56,093 nucleotides of DNA from an uncultured SAR86 cluster bacterium. Its GTDB lineage: Bacteria; Pseudomonadota; Gammaproteobacteria; Magnimaribacterales; AG-339-G14. The DNA is taken from the NCBI GenBank assembly GCA_902594855.1, contig CACJNS010000004.1:1-56093 (forward strand), written 5' to 3'. Position 1 is the stretch's first letter. Every line of letters starts with the position of its first letter. The position numbers and the translations under genes were made by a program. Below are positions 1 to 9,544 of this stretch, piece after piece. The notes beneath the pieces were generated by a model. That model was not told the origin of the DNA and did no database searches. It saw only the letters and a list, made by a program, of their open reading frames with translations.

Positions 1-305
1 TTAGCATCTGGTCTAATATTAAAAACAATCTGCAAACCATCATCAGATATTTGCCAAGATTCTGCAGCAGCTGGTATCACACCTTCGCCTGTTGGATTTT
101 GCATAGTCAGTCCTTCAAACAAAGCAATGACAATCTTATGTTCTGTCACGCCTGTCACTATATGAGGATCTAATCCTTGTGGTTCTGTTCCATTGTCTAA
201 CAGAAGTATTCCTAATTCATTTGCGCTTTCTACATCTAAGGAATCTTGAGATGAACACGAGATAAATATACTTAATATAAAGAAAGGGATAATAAAGTTT
301 TTCAT
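1..305 (-). CDS. Peptide ABC transporter substrate-binding lipoprotein, N-terminal part (OppA/SBP_bac_5 family)
   Basis: This gene runs off the left edge, so only about the first 101 codons are visible. The start is the ATG whose complement lies at 303-305. The product opens with a lipoprotein signal peptide; the lipobox ends FIS-C with Cys at residue 17. It continues with the N-terminal pattern of family-5 solute-binding proteins: NGTEPQGLDPH, then ALFEGL and AESWQISDDGL. Such proteins bind oligopeptides in the periplasm and pass them to an Opp/Dpp-type ABC transporter. No permease genes are visible, since they would lie beyond the edge. A terminator at 317-350 separates it from the upstream receptor gene, so it probably has its own promoter. 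The family call is firm; the substrate is unknown. Confidence 0.85.
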   Translation of the reverse strand, partial: MKNFIIPFFILSIFISCSSQDSLDVESANELGILLLDNGTEPQGLDPHIVTGVTEHKIVIALFEGLTMQNPTGEGVIPAAAESWQISDDGLQIVFNIRPDA

Positions 306-316
306 ATTGTTATTAT

Positions 317-350
317 AAAAAAAAGGAACCTTAACGGTTCCTTTTTTTTT
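317..350 (-). terminator. Rho-independent terminator after the first TonB-dependent receptor gene
   Basis: GGAACC (325-330) and GGTTCC (336-341) form a stem with a 5-base loop, flanked by an A run and a T run. On the minus strand it follows the stop codon at 361 by about 10 bases, so it ends the receptor transcript. The near-symmetric A/T flanks mean it could also work in the other direction. Confidence 0.85.
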
Positions 351-360
351 AAGCTACTGA

Positions 361-3309
361 TTAAAATCTAGCTTCAAGACCTAATCTTATCTGTCTAGGA
401 TATTGATAAGATACAGGTAGTTGATAATATTGCTGCGGATATGAAGAAGGTCCTCCATTCTCACCGTATTCATTAATATCATCTACACCATCTTGTCCTA
501 GGATATTAAAGACATCTACTTTAAAGAAAGATTCTTTAATGATGCCTGCGCCACCAAGATCAAATGCCATTGAGAAGTCTAGAGAGAAAATAGTATCACT
601 CTTAGAAATTGACCCTCTTGGAGTTGATTGACCAGCACAGAACCAAGAATCATCTCCGTATTGCTGAGCAAATGTATCTGTAGGGTGAGTTCCTATACAA
701 CCAAAAGGTCTTCCATCTGTAAGCGTGGCATTAAAACCTAATACTAAATTATCAGTCGCTTGATAACCACCAAATACTTTAACTCTGTAATCTCTGTGGT
801 TCGGCAATAGTCCGTAAGAACCATCAGTTAAACCTTGAGCATCAAAATCTTGAGTCAAACCTGCATCATCCTGACCGTTATCAGATTTTACAGATCCTTC
901 ATAGTTTCCTTTGCTTGAGCTGATAGTTACGTTACCTTCTATAAAGTAAATATCATCCCAATCTTTTGAGAAAGTGAAGTCCAAAGCTTGGTATACCCTT
1001 TCTACTTCCGGATATTTAAGCTGTTCCTTTGTTATTTTAACTGTTTCGTAAGTTCCAGATGTTCCTCCTGGTAGTTCGTCCGTAGCGTAGGTCAAATCTG
1101 TACCAGGATTAGTTAAAACGTAATGATGGAATCCAGTCCAATTATCTTCACAACCTGTTCCATCATCATTTGTTAGAGCTAGTCCATTAGCTGCACAATA
1201 TCTTATGATACCAGCATCAATAGCGACATCCTCAATTGTTGAACCAAGATCTCTGTATGTAAGTGCCAATCCAAGATTCCAGTCTTCTTGAATCCAATCG
1301 TATGTAACAATCAATTCATTTGCATACATTGGCTCAATAGAAGTATCAACTAGTTCAGAATTGTCTGGAACTGTACCGCCTGAAAATGTATCGGTGTGGA
1401 ATAAAGTTGATTCATCAAACACAGGGAAGAATTCACCTTTAGAGTCATCGATTCCATCTAATCTATAAAATTCATGAATGAAAGTTTCTGCACCAGCAAG
1501 TCTAATATTAGTATTTGCTGCAATTGGTAAGTAATAAGTACCAGCAAAAATACCAAACTTTTCAGATCCATCGCCATTAACATCAAAAGTAGCGCCCAAT
1601 CTATATGCAACCTGATTTTCAAGCTCAATGAAGGACTCGCCTACTGCATTCATGTTGTTGAAGTTGTCAGATCTAATACCTGCATTTAGGTTCCATTTGT
1701 CGGTAAGAGCGAAATTACCTTGCACAAAAAACGCGCTATTTTCAATCTGATAAGTACCACCAGATTTATAAGTTCTTTTTCTAACTAACTCTTGAGTATC
1801 GGATAATCCAGATGCTGCAAATGATGCTTTCTGTTTAGCAGATGTTAAGTAGTCAGGCTCGATTAGGAGGTAATAATTACCACCTGATTGCATTGTGGAG
1901 TCAATAGATTCAAGATCTTCTTGCTCGTAACCGAATTTAATGATGTGCTCATCAAAAGTTACTTCTGCTGTGATTTTAGCAACTTCTCTTTCATCAGATC
2001 CTTCACCTATCATCCAGTTAACCCAACAACCTTTTTTAATAAAATTTGTACCTGTAATAGATGTTCTTCTGTCATAAACAGCAGGACATCCATCTTTACT
2101 ACTTTGAGAAGTTCTTCCGGCTTCATTCTTACCGTATAGTAAATTTAAGGTCCAATTATCATTAATATTTGAAGTGTAATTAACAATGGTATTTTCACCA
2201 CCAGTGAATTGGTAACCTAAACCTACTGAAGTACCTCTAGCGAAAGATGCTACGTCATAATTAAAAGTCTCAGTTTCAATTCTTGATTCATCTGAAAAGT
2301 AAGTTATTTCTAAAATATTGTTATCGTCAAAATAAGCATCAATCTTTGTTCCGTAGAAAGTGTCATCAAAAGTATCAACGTACTGTTCTTCAGAAATGTA
2401 TCCTGCGTAAGTTTGAGATGATTGGTTAGGACTAGCTAAAACATAGTAGAAAAGCCTGTCAGGAACAATCGCTCCACTGAATGAGACATTGTAGTTAAAA
2501 CTGTCAGCTTCATCTTTCTGATTGATTGCTGCATAAGTATCAGGACTGTCCCATCTTAATGCATCTGGCGCATAAAACGCGCTTACTTTTGCTTCAAACT
2601 CATTTGACCCTGATTTGGTAGTTCCATAAATTACTCCACCAGTGGCTTTACCAAACTCTGCCTGATAACCACCAGTTTTCACATCCACTGATTCATAAAA
2701 TTCAAAAGGAACGGTTGAATAACCAAGAAAATTTCTAAAGTTCGTTATGTTTAATCCATTTACATAATATTGATTTTCACCTGAAGATGAACCACTAATT
2801 GAAGCCAAGCCAGAAAATGCTGAATCACCTTCACTAGTTCCTGGGGCAAGAAGAACTATGCTGTTCAAACTTCTAAATTGAGGAGTTCTGGTATAGAGAT
2901 CTTCAACGTCAACGTTAATACCAGTCTCTGATACTTCAAAAGCATATGACTTAACAATCTCTCCTCTTACTGTTAGGTCTTCTGCATTTACAGAAGTCAT
3001 CGTAATTGAATAAGAATTTCCACCTGCTAATAATCTAATTGTTTCAGTTACTGTTTCGAGTGCTGGTGCTGAAGCTCTAACTGAATATGTTCCAGGAGGA
3101 AGAGCCGCAAATCTTACAGAACCACCGCTTGATACAGCCGATCTTTGTAAACCTGTTCCAGAATTTATAACTGTAACCGTTGCATTATTTATATCTGCAC
3201 CAGAAGCTGTTTGAACGGAAGCCGTTAAATTAGCTGTGGTGTCTTGTGAATACGCAATTGACGCAAATCCTATGGCCAATGCGATAAAAAAGTACTTCAA
3301 ATATTTCAC
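361..3309 (-). CDS. TonB-dependent outer-membrane receptor with N-terminal carboxypeptidase-like domain (Oar-like)
   Basis: A 982-residue outer-membrane protein. It has a signal peptide (residues 1-21, ending AYS-Q). A carboxypeptidase regulatory-like beta-sandwich follows at about 25-110 (it includes the FAALPPGTYSVRA pattern). Then come a plug domain (about 120-230) and a long beta-barrel ending in Phe, the usual outer-membrane sorting end (LEARF). This layout matches Oar/SusC-like receptors that import large substrates using TonB energy. The start is a GTG at 3307-3309, with a GGGG ribosome-binding-like stretch about 10 bases upstream. The gene has its own promoter (3342-3371) and terminator (317-350), so it is a single-gene unit. 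The substrate cannot be read from sequence. Confidence 0.93.
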   Translation of the reverse strand: MKYLKYFFIALAIGFASIAYSQDTTANLTASVQTASGADINNATVTVINSGTGLQRSAVSSGGSVRFAALPPGTYSVRASAPALETVTETIRLLAGGNSYSITMTSVNAEDLTVRGEIVKSYAFEVSETGINVDVEDLYTRTPQFRSLNSIVLLAPGTSEGDSAFSGLASISGSSSGENQYYVNGLNITNFRNFLGYSTVPFEFYESVDVKTGGYQAEFGKATGGVIYGTTKSGSNEFEAKVSAFYAPDALRWDSPDTYAAINQKDEADSFNYNVSFSGAIVPDRLFYYVLASPNQSSQTYAGYISEEQYVDTFDDTFYGTKIDAYFDDNNILEITYFSDESRIETETFNYDVASFARGTSVGLGYQFTGGENTIVNYTSNINDNWTLNLLYGKNEAGRTSQSSKDGCPAVYDRRTSITGTNFIKKGCWVNWMIGEGSDEREVAKITAEVTFDEHIIKFGYEQEDLESIDSTMQSGGNYYLLIEPDYLTSAKQKASFAASGLSDTQELVRKRTYKSGGTYQIENSAFFVQGNFALTDKWNLNAGIRSDNFNNMNAVGESFIELENQVAYRLGATFDVNGDGSEKFGIFAGTYYLPIAANTNIRLAGAETFIHEFYRLDGIDDSKGEFFPVFDESTLFHTDTFSGGTVPDNSELVDTSIEPMYANELIVTYDWIQEDWNLGLALTYRDLGSTIEDVAIDAGIIRYCAANGLALTNDDGTGCEDNWTGFHHYVLTNPGTDLTYATDELPGGTSGTYETVKITKEQLKYPEVERVYQALDFTFSKDWDDIYFIEGNVTISSSKGNYEGSVKSDNGQDDAGLTQDFDAQGLTDGSYGLLPNHRDYRVKVFGGYQATDNLVLGFNATLTDGRPFGCIGTHPTDTFAQQYGDDSWFCAGQSTPRGSISKSDTIFSLDFSMAFDLGGAGIIKESFFKVDVFNILGQDGVDDINEYGENGGPSSYPQQYYQLPVSYQYPRQIRLGLEARF

Positions 3310-3341
3310 TTTTTATACCCCAAATGTGATTAAAAAACGCA

Positions 3342-3381
3342 ATTTTACACTTAATTTGGAAAATATGTCACTTATTTGACA
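3342..3381 (-). promoter_or_regulatory. Promoter of the Oar-like receptor gene, with an overlapping inverted repeat
   Basis: Read on the minus strand, GTGACA (complement of 3366-3371) is followed after 18 bases by TAAAAT (complement of 3342-3347). Each is a 5/6 match to the sigma-70 consensus, and the start codon lies about 33 bases beyond the -10. An inverted repeat, TGTCA (3366-3370), six bases, TGACA (3377-3381), overlaps the -35 element, where a repressor could sit. The promoter is plausible; the operator is a pattern only. Confidence 0.5.
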
Positions 3382-3402
3382 AAAAATATCATTAATGAAT
3401 AC

Positions 3403-3434
3403 AAAAAAAGGCGGTATAAAACCGCCTTTTTTTT
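3403..3434 (-). terminator. Rho-independent terminator after the second TonB-dependent receptor gene
   Basis: GGCGGT (410-415 in the 3400s) and ACCGCC (3421-3426) form a GC-rich stem with a 5-base loop, flanked by A's and a T run. It lies about 13 bases past the stop of the receptor gene ending at 3447, on the minus strand, and insulates the next receptor's promoter. Confidence 0.88.
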
Positions 3435-3446
3435 GTAACGATCTAA

Positions 3447-6400
3447 TTAGAATCTAAGAGATAGTCTTAGATATCCAAAAGAACCCATTACATCGTAGTT
3501 TTCAATAGAAGTATTTCCATTAAAAGCAGTATCGACGAATGGTGGCTCAGTATTGAATAAGTTATTAACACCAACAGTTAATGTTAAAGGACTGAAATCA
3601 AAACTAGCTCTGACATCGTGGTAAAACACTGCGTCAACATCCCATTTTGATCCACCGTAGTTTTCCTCTTCTGCTGGACCAATATACCTAAGACCATATT
3701 CAATAGAATATATATCTTTAGTCCATGTCATGTAACCATTAGCTCTGATGTTAGGAATTAATCCAAACTTTGTTTCAACTTGAGTGCCGGCGTAATCAGT
3801 TGCAACACCTAAGATCGTTTCTTCATACTTGCCGGTATAAGCAATCAAACTTCCCCATGATAAATTCCAACCATTAATCTGTTCTGGAACATCATAGTTA
3901 AGATAAAGGTCAACACCACTATAATTCTGCTCACCAACGTTTTCGTTTAAGTTAGTAATCAGTTTTATATAGTTTTTCAATTCCGGTGGTGAATCATATC
4001 TTTCAATTTTTCCACAATATACCGGTAAACCAGTCTTAGCACATTGATCTAGAAGAACTTGAGGACCGTAAGTACTAATAGTTTCTTCAATATCTACCTG
4101 CCATAGATCTAAGGTAATGTCGAAACCATCAAGCGGTTGAAAAACAAAACCTAGAGTAGTCGACGTAGCAGATTCAGGTTGTAAAGCTGGGTTACCACCT
4201 GCAAGCTCATTAGACTGATCTTGCTCATTTATATATCCTTTTCCGACTGAAGCACATCCAGGAAGAGTAGCAAGTCTTGTTTGATATTCTGCGGATGTTT
4301 CACCTTCACCTTTACCCTTTTGTGCACAAGGATCTGTTACTTCTGGGAAAGTTGTGAATTGACCACCGTAAAGATCAGGCGTTGAAGGAGCTCTATAAGC
4401 TTCTGAATACGAACCCCTTAATGTGAAGAAATCAGTCGCAAAAACTTCAAAACCAAACTCTGAAGTCGTATTAGTTCCAAAAGAAGAGTAATCAGAGCTT
4501 CTTGTTGCAAACTGAAGCTCAGCTCTTTCATAAATTGGCACGATAACTTCAGCATAGACCTCTTCAAGTGAATAAGCACCAGAAGTATTCAAACCACTTC
4601 TATCAGTAAGAAGGCCTTGAATAATCAAAGAATCTTGAAGAGTCTCACCGTATTCAGTTCTGCTTTCATAACCAACCGCCATGTAAACAGTTCCACCGTC
4701 GTATTCAGCAATCGGTCCGTTGAAGTTCATAGAAGTAACTTCTTGTTCATTCAAGCCACCAACAGTTGCATTATCACTACTGTAAGCAATCATTTCATCG
4801 GTAACTGAGTTGACACCAAATATGTTTAAAGGAACACAAGAAGAAGGGATAGTTGTATCTTTATCAACTCCACATCTTAATACTCCAGCATCATCTGTGT
4901 ATGTTGGACCAACCTGTTGCGCAACTTTAGCTAAGTTAAAGTAACCTTTAGCAACAGCAGCACTGTCGTTTTTCCCGTAATGATAAGTAAGATCCCAGTT
5001 CCAACCCGAATCACCAAATTCACCTTCGAGTCCAACTAATACTCTGTAGTTATGAACATCACGATCGTCAAATCTTCCAAGTCTTTCAACTATTCTTCTT
5101 CTCCAATCTTTAATTTCCATGGTCTCACCGTTGGCATCCAAGGTTCTGACTATGTCGTAGGCTCCTTCGCCGTCATCATTCACAACGTATTGACCCCCAA
5201 CAAGATCGTATCCTCCATCAGTGATGGCTTTGCCTTCATCGTCTACATTGGTGTAAGAAGTTTTAAACTTAGGACCGTAAGTTTTGTTGTAGTAGTTATC
5301 TGGAGAATAAGGTGCAGCTTTGCTGTAGAAAGCCAACGGTGCAAGAGGTTGCGGAGCAATTCTTGATTGACTTTTTATGTTTGAATACATTACCTCTGTA
5401 AATACTTTAGTATTTTGAAATACTGAAAAGTCAGGAAGATTTAGCTTCCCGTGTACAGTACCATTCCATCTCTTTTGTGGAGAAGACAGCCAGTTTAAAG
5501 GATTATAGTTATACCAATCGCTGTCAAATTTTCTCCAATCGGCTTGCCCTGGGTAAACAGGAGCAACGCTTTGATCTATAAATCCTGCTTGCGGGCCAAC
5601 TACATCCCCATCGATCCCTGCATTTTTCCAAAATTCAGGACCCAAAGTTGCAAAACCAAAACCAGGGACGTTAACTCTTGTCCAAGGAGGCGCTGAACTT
5701 CCACCGAAGTCACAACCATCAGGACAGTTTGAACCTGGAATAGTCGTTCCAGCTAAGCTTTCAATACCAGCATAGACTTCGTAGAAAGAGTTTCCTCTTG
5801 CTCCCATAAGAAGTCCGTGTTTTTCAGCCATAGAAACTGAGAAAACAATACTTCCTCTGTCGCCTTGGACTCCGCCAACAAATGACATTTCATCCATCCT
5901 ATCGTCACCTTCTTGAGATGCTCCACCCTGGATACTCAACTCAGCACCATCGAAATCATCTCTTGTGATGATGTTAACAACACCAGCGATCGCATCAGAA
6001 CCATAGATAGCTGAAGCACCGTCTTTAAGTACTTCTACTCTTTCAACCATAGCCGAAGGAATTGCAGATAAATCTGGCGAAGAAGCAGCTCCAGAGCCCA
6101 TGGGCTGAAGTCTTCTTCCGTTTAACAAAATAAGAGTTCTGGCAGTACCAATTCCTCTTAGTGAGAATTTAACAGTACCATCACCACCATTACTGGTATT
6201 ACTATTTGATACTGAACCTTGAACCAATGGAGTAGATCTTAAGATATCTCCAAGGTTTGATAGCCCTGTTCTTTCTATATCAGCTCTATCTAAAACTGTA
6301 ACTGGCACATTAGAAGATATTTCAGGTCTTTCAATTCTTGAACCTGTAACAACGACTTCCTCTTGATCAGCATCGCTTTGTGCAAAAGTTAAACTTGCAA

Positions 6401-6455
6401 AGGTTAGTCCTGAAAAAGAAACGGTCAGTAACAGTAAGTTACGTAAATAAATCAT
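3447..6455 (-). CDS. TonB-dependent receptor (classic plug plus barrel)
   Basis: A 1002-residue TonB-dependent outer-membrane receptor. It has a signal peptide (1-26, ending FAQ) and a TonB-box-like EEVVVTGSRI at about 32-41. The plug domain carries the signature LILLNGRRLQP and VEVLKDGASAIYGSDAIAGVVNII. A long beta-barrel follows, ending LRLSLRF with terminal Phe. It lacks the N-terminal carboxypeptidase-like domain of the neighbouring receptor, so the two are not a recent duplication. The ATG start is preceded by an AAGGGG ribosome-binding site, and a TATAAT -10 box lies upstream at 6488-6493. Two Cys pairs in extracellular-type regions suggest disulfide-stabilised loops. The ligand is unknown; siderophore, vitamin B12 or carbohydrate are possible. 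Confidence 0.94.
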   Translation of the reverse strand: MIYLRNLLLLTVSFSGLTFASLTFAQSDADQEEVVVTGSRIERPEISSNVPVTVLDRADIERTGLSNLGDILRSTPLVQGSVSNSNTSNGGDGTVKFSLRGIGTARTLILLNGRRLQPMGSGAASSPDLSAIPSAMVERVEVLKDGASAIYGSDAIAGVVNIITRDDFDGAELSIQGGASQEGDDRMDEMSFVGGVQGDRGSIVFSVSMAEKHGLLMGARGNSFYEVYAGIESLAGTTIPGSNCPDGCDFGGSSAPPWTRVNVPGFGFATLGPEFWKNAGIDGDVVGPQAGFIDQSVAPVYPGQADWRKFDSDWYNYNPLNWLSSPQKRWNGTVHGKLNLPDFSVFQNTKVFTEVMYSNIKSQSRIAPQPLAPLAFYSKAAPYSPDNYYNKTYGPKFKTSYTNVDDEGKAITDGGYDLVGGQYVVNDDGEGAYDIVRTLDANGETMEIKDWRRRIVERLGRFDDRDVHNYRVLVGLEGEFGDSGWNWDLTYHYGKNDSAAVAKGYFNLAKVAQQVGPTYTDDAGVLRCGVDKDTTIPSSCVPLNIFGVNSVTDEMIAYSSDNATVGGLNEQEVTSMNFNGPIAEYDGGTVYMAVGYESRTEYGETLQDSLIIQGLLTDRSGLNTSGAYSLEEVYAEVIVPIYERAELQFATRSSDYSSFGTNTTSEFGFEVFATDFFTLRGSYSEAYRAPSTPDLYGGQFTTFPEVTDPCAQKGKGEGETSAEYQTRLATLPGCASVGKGYINEQDQSNELAGGNPALQPESATSTTLGFVFQPLDGFDITLDLWQVDIEETISTYGPQVLLDQCAKTGLPVYCGKIERYDSPPELKNYIKLITNLNENVGEQNYSGVDLYLNYDVPEQINGWNLSWGSLIAYTGKYEETILGVATDYAGTQVETKFGLIPNIRANGYMTWTKDIYSIEYGLRYIGPAEEENYGGSKWDVDAVFYHDVRASFDFSPLTLTVGVNNLFNTEPPFVDTAFNGNTSIENYDVMGSFGYLRLSLRF

Positions 6456-6487
6456 TTTTACCCCTTAAAAATGTAATAATGTCGGCA

Positions 6488-6493
6488 ATTATA
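6488..6493 (-). promoter_or_regulatory. -10 box for the second receptor gene
   Basis: A perfect TATAAT on the minus strand lies 33 bases before the receptor start codon, in the 73-base gap shared with the divergent fabI gene. I see no good -35 at the right spacing. The call rests on the -10 match and its location. Confidence 0.4.
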
Positions 6494-6528
6494 GGAAAAA
6501 AACCAGAAAATAGCGAGAAAGATTCATT

Positions 6529-7323
6529 ATGACCATTCTTCAAGGAAAAAAAATACTAATTGTGGGAGTAGCCAATAAAAATTCAATCGCTGCAGGTATT
6601 GCAGAATCAATGAATGATTTTGGTGCAGAAATTGCACTATCTTATCAATCTGAAAAACTTAAATCGCGAGTTGAAGCCTTAGCTGAAAATTGGAATTGTA
6701 GTTTGTTAACAGAATGCGACGTTAGTGATGATTCTGCAATCAAAGAAACATTCAAAAATATAAAGGATAAGTGGGGACATTTAGATGGAGTTGTCCATGC
6801 CGTAGGTTTTGCTCCAGGTAATGAATTAGATGGCAACTTTGTCGATGCATCTACTAGAGAAGGATTTGCAATTGCTCACGATATCAGCGTATTTAGCTTT
6901 ATTGCTCTAGCAAAAGCCAGCAGAGAGTTGATGACTGACAGATCATCTTCCTTATTGACTTTATCCTATCTTGGCGCGCTAAGAACTCTCCCAAACTATA
7001 ATGTGATGGGCTTAGCTAAAGCTTCTCTAGAATCATCAGTTAGATATCTAGCAAACAGTCTAGGAAAGGAAAATACAAGAGTAAATGCCATCTCGGCAGG
7101 CCCGGTCAGAACTTTAGCAGCCTCTGGAGTTAAAAATTTCAGAAAGATGCTCTCCTACAATGCAGATAGAACCCCTTTAAAAAGAAATATAACGGCAAGG
7201 GAAGTTGGTGATACAGCTTCATTTTTATGCTCTGATCTCGCGAGCGGGATAACTGGGGAGATTACTTATGTTGACGCTGGTTTTAATATCACAGCTATGG
7301 GTGATCTAGAGGAGATTTCCTAG
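6529..7323 (+). CDS. fabI: Enoyl-[acyl-carrier-protein] reductase (NADH), FabI
   Basis: FabI catalyses the last step of each fatty-acid elongation cycle, reducing trans-2-enoyl-ACP with NADH in the cytoplasm. The 264-residue product matches the family length. It shows the divergent Rossmann motif of FabI near the N-terminus ([12 protein letters not shown]) and the catalytic Tyr147, Tyr157 and Lys164 (YNVMGLAK, Y-x6-K), which correspond to Y146, Y156 and K163 of E. coli. [14 protein letters not shown] and a C-terminal [12 protein letters not shown] are also typical. It is divergent from the receptor gene and convergent with ppiD, overlapping its 3' end by 18 bases. The ribosome-binding site is weak (AGAAAG). 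Confidence 0.97.
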   Translation: MTILQGKKILIVGVANKNSIAAGIAESMNDFGAEIALSYQSEKLKSRVEALAENWNCSLLTECDVSDDSAIKETFKNIKDKWGHLDGVVHAVGFAPGNELDGNFVDASTREGFAIAHDISVFSFIALAKASRELMTDRSSSLLTLSYLGALRTLPNYNVMGLAKASLESSVRYLANSLGKENTRVNAISAGPVRTLAASGVKNFRKMLSYNADRTPLKRNITAREVGDTASFLCSDLASGITGEITYVDAGFNITAMGDLEEIS

Positions 7324-9132
7324 CTTTATAGATGCGCTTGATCTCAATTGCTCAATTAATAGGGAGTCCTCAATGTTAATCACAGCACTTTTAGCAAATT
7401 CATTTTGCTGAGAATCCTCTTCAGAAGCTTCTAATTCAATCTCATCTATTGAATCAAGAGTATAAACGTAAGTATCCCCTTCTATGGCATCAAATCTTCT
7501 TATTTGATTTATTTGATCTTTTCTTAGAGAGAATATCTCTGAAACCATTGAATTTGGTAGCAAGCTGGTATCTCTTTTTAAATCTTCGTAGCTTGTCAAT
7601 TCTGATGAGCTGGCTTGAGCAAAAAGGAGCACTGACTCATCCACTAAATTATTAAGATTATCTTGAACTTTTTGGAATTTTATTATTTCTGTTATATCTT
7701 CTTCTGCTTCTTCTAAAGTTTTTTGTCTTTCAGGAAAGAATTCTTCTACTTCAAGAAAAACCAAGCGATCGTTATCGATTGGAAATTCAAGGATCTCACC
7801 AGGCGAGAGAGAATCATAAGTATCTAGAAAATCCTCTGATGTTTGTAAATATTCTGGAGCATCGTTAAATGAAACGTTTGAAAAAGATTTAACGGGAAGA
7901 TCCAATAACTGAGATATTTCAATTAGATTTTTATTTCCATCAATGGAGCTTAAGATATTTTCTTCTACAGAAGCAAAAAGCGATTGAGTTTTTTGATCAA
8001 TCAATGAATTTCTTGCATCTTTAGCTGTAAAAGAATCTACATTGCTTTCAGTAAGCTTAATTAAATGAAGAGATGAGCTTAGCTCTACAACTGACGATAT
8101 TTCATTAAGAGACAAATCTTTAATAACTTCTTCAAACTCAATCGGAAAGATAGTGCCATCGGTATAGCCAAGATCACCTTCAAGGCTTTTAGATCCGAAA
8201 TCATCAGAAAAGTTGGTTACAGCATCTTCAAAACTAATCAATCCTGAATCAATTTGCTTTTTAATATCATCGACTTTCTGAAGAGCTTCAATTTTTGAAA
8301 GGCTATCAAAGTCAATTTGAATATGGCTTATTCTTTTTTGACCTGAGTTTGAACTCTGCTCTTCCAGATTAATTAACTCAGCCGATACCTCAGAATCCGT
8401 AACTTGTACTTTTGATTCTAGAAAATTTGTATTTAAGTCAATTATTGAGAAAGAAGCCTTAGATTCAATCATAAATTGAGAGCCTTCCTCATTGTAATAT
8501 TTGATTATCTCCTCATCAGATAAACTTTCTTTTTTTGCTTCCTCAGCTAATGATATTTTTTTAAATGTAATATCTCTGTGATGATTAATTGAGGAAACGA
8601 ATTTATTGAGATGATCATCTGGAATAAAAGCAGAGGCATTTAGAGCTTCCTTCAACTGAATACTTTTATATTGAGTTTTTAAAATATTTTGAAATTCTTC
8701 TGCCCCGAGACCGGACCTTAATAAGAATCCTCTAAAAACATCTAAATTAAATACACCATCTCTTGTAAAGGTTGGATCAGCTTGAATAATTTCCTTCACA
8801 AAAGATTCTGTGACATAAAACCCATTATTATCTGATTGCTGTGCCAGAAGAATTCTTTGAATTAAAGAATCTTGAGCAATTTGAGTAACTTGTTCTTGCT
8901 CAAGACTGATTTCTTGATTAGAGAAAATGGAATTAAGTCTATTGGCCTCCAGAGAAAATTCCTGAATGGAAATATCTTGCCCATTAATTTCCAATACCTT
9001 TTGATTACTAAAGGCATTATCTGTTCCCAAAAAATTTCCAAAAGTAGCCACCAACCCAACGATTAGTATTCCAACGATTAAAGTGGATCCTGAGCTAGAT
9101 AGACCTTTTCTTATATTCTCTAAAGCTGACAT
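7306..9132 (-). CDS. ppiD: Periplasmic chaperone / peptidyl-prolyl isomerase, PpiD
   Basis: PpiD is an inner-membrane-anchored chaperone that helps newly exported proteins at the Sec translocon. The 608-residue product has a short cytoplasmic N-terminus, one transmembrane segment (about 17-35) and a SurA-like N-terminal domain. A parvulin-type PPIase domain (roughly 260-360; [10 protein letters not shown], then HLIKLTE) and a C-terminal SurA-like region follow. Length and layout match E. coli PpiD (623 residues). It is the last gene of the tig-clpP-clpX-lon-hupB-ppiD order. A terminator at 9148-9180 lies between hupB and ppiD, so ppiD is expressed by readthrough or from its own promoter. Confidence 0.93.
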   Translation of the reverse strand: MSALENIRKGLSSSGSTLIVGILIVGLVATFGNFLGTDNAFSNQKVLEINGQDISIQEFSLEANRLNSIFSNQEISLEQEQVTQIAQDSLIQRILLAQQSDNNGFYVTESFVKEIIQADPTFTRDGVFNLDVFRGFLLRSGLGAEEFQNILKTQYKSIQLKEALNASAFIPDDHLNKFVSSINHHRDITFKKISLAEEAKKESLSDEEIIKYYNEEGSQFMIESKASFSIIDLNTNFLESKVQVTDSEVSAELINLEEQSSNSGQKRISHIQIDFDSLSKIEALQKVDDIKKQIDSGLISFEDAVTNFSDDFGSKSLEGDLGYTDGTIFPIEFEEVIKDLSLNEISSVVELSSSLHLIKLTESNVDSFTAKDARNSLIDQKTQSLFASVEENILSSIDGNKNLIEISQLLDLPVKSFSNVSFNDAPEYLQTSEDFLDTYDSLSPGEILEFPIDNDRLVFLEVEEFFPERQKTLEEAEEDITEIIKFQKVQDNLNNLVDESVLLFAQASSSELTSYEDLKRDTSLLPNSMVSEIFSLRKDQINQIRRFDAIEGDTYVYTLDSIDEIELEASEEDSQQNEFAKSAVINIEDSLLIEQLRSSASIKLGNLL

Positions 9133-9147
9133 TCGTGGACTCTACCA

Positions 9148-9180
9148 TAAAAAAAGCGCGCCACTAAGACGCGCTTTTTT
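9148..9180 (-). terminator. Rho-independent terminator after hupB
   Basis: AGCGCG (9155-9160) and CGCGCT (9170-9175) form a GC-rich stem with a 9-base loop, flanked by A and T runs. It follows the hupB stop at 9190 on the minus strand and precedes the ppiD start at 9132. Confidence 0.88.
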
Positions 9181-9189
9181 ATAATTCCT

Positions 9190-9459
9190 TTACAGTCTAT
9201 CTTTTAATGCTTTTCCAGCTTTGAAACCTACTCCTTTTGAGGCAGCAATCTGAATTGTTGCTCCAGTGGCTGGATTTCTTCCCATTCTTGCTGCTCTTTC
9301 TCTTACGTTAAAAGTCCCGAACCCTACTAAAGCTACAGAGTCTCCTTGAGATAATGCACCTGCTATTCCATTGAGAACAGCATCAAGTGCTCTACCTGCT
9401 TCAGCTTTAGACATATCAGTAGCGTCTGCTACAGAATCAATTAAATCAGCTTTATTCAC
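9190..9459 (-). CDS. hupB: DNA-binding protein HU-beta
   Basis: HU is a small dimeric nucleoid protein that bends DNA without strong sequence preference. The 89-residue product is close to the usual 90 and shows the DNA-binding beta-arm signature ([22 protein letters not shown], with RNPATG at 61-66) and the typical ending [11 protein letters not shown]. The start is a GTG at 9457-9459, chosen because an AGGAG ribosome-binding site sits at the right distance and MNKADLID is the standard HU N-terminus. It lies between lon and ppiD, as in E. coli, with its own sigma-70-like promoter and a strong terminator, as expected for an abundant protein. Confidence 0.97.
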   Translation of the reverse strand: MNKADLIDSVADATDMSKAEAGRALDAVLNGIAGALSQGDSVALVGFGTFNVRERAARMGRNPATGATIQIAASKGVGFKAGKALKDRL

Positions 9460-9493
9460 TACACTCTCCTAAATAAATTAAAACTTGAAATCA

Positions 9494-9522
9494 TTTATAC
9501 CCTTAGAAAAGGATTAATTCAA
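9494..9522 (-). promoter_or_regulatory. hupB promoter
   Basis: On the minus strand, TTGAAT (complement of 9517-9522) and TATAAA (complement of 9494-9499) are separated by exactly 17 bases. The -10 lies about 35 bases before the GTG start of hupB. Hexamer quality, spacing and location all agree with a sigma-70 promoter, allowing hupB to be transcribed apart from lon. Confidence 0.65.
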
Positions 9523-9544
9523 CAAGTAAATCGGGCTGTAATAC

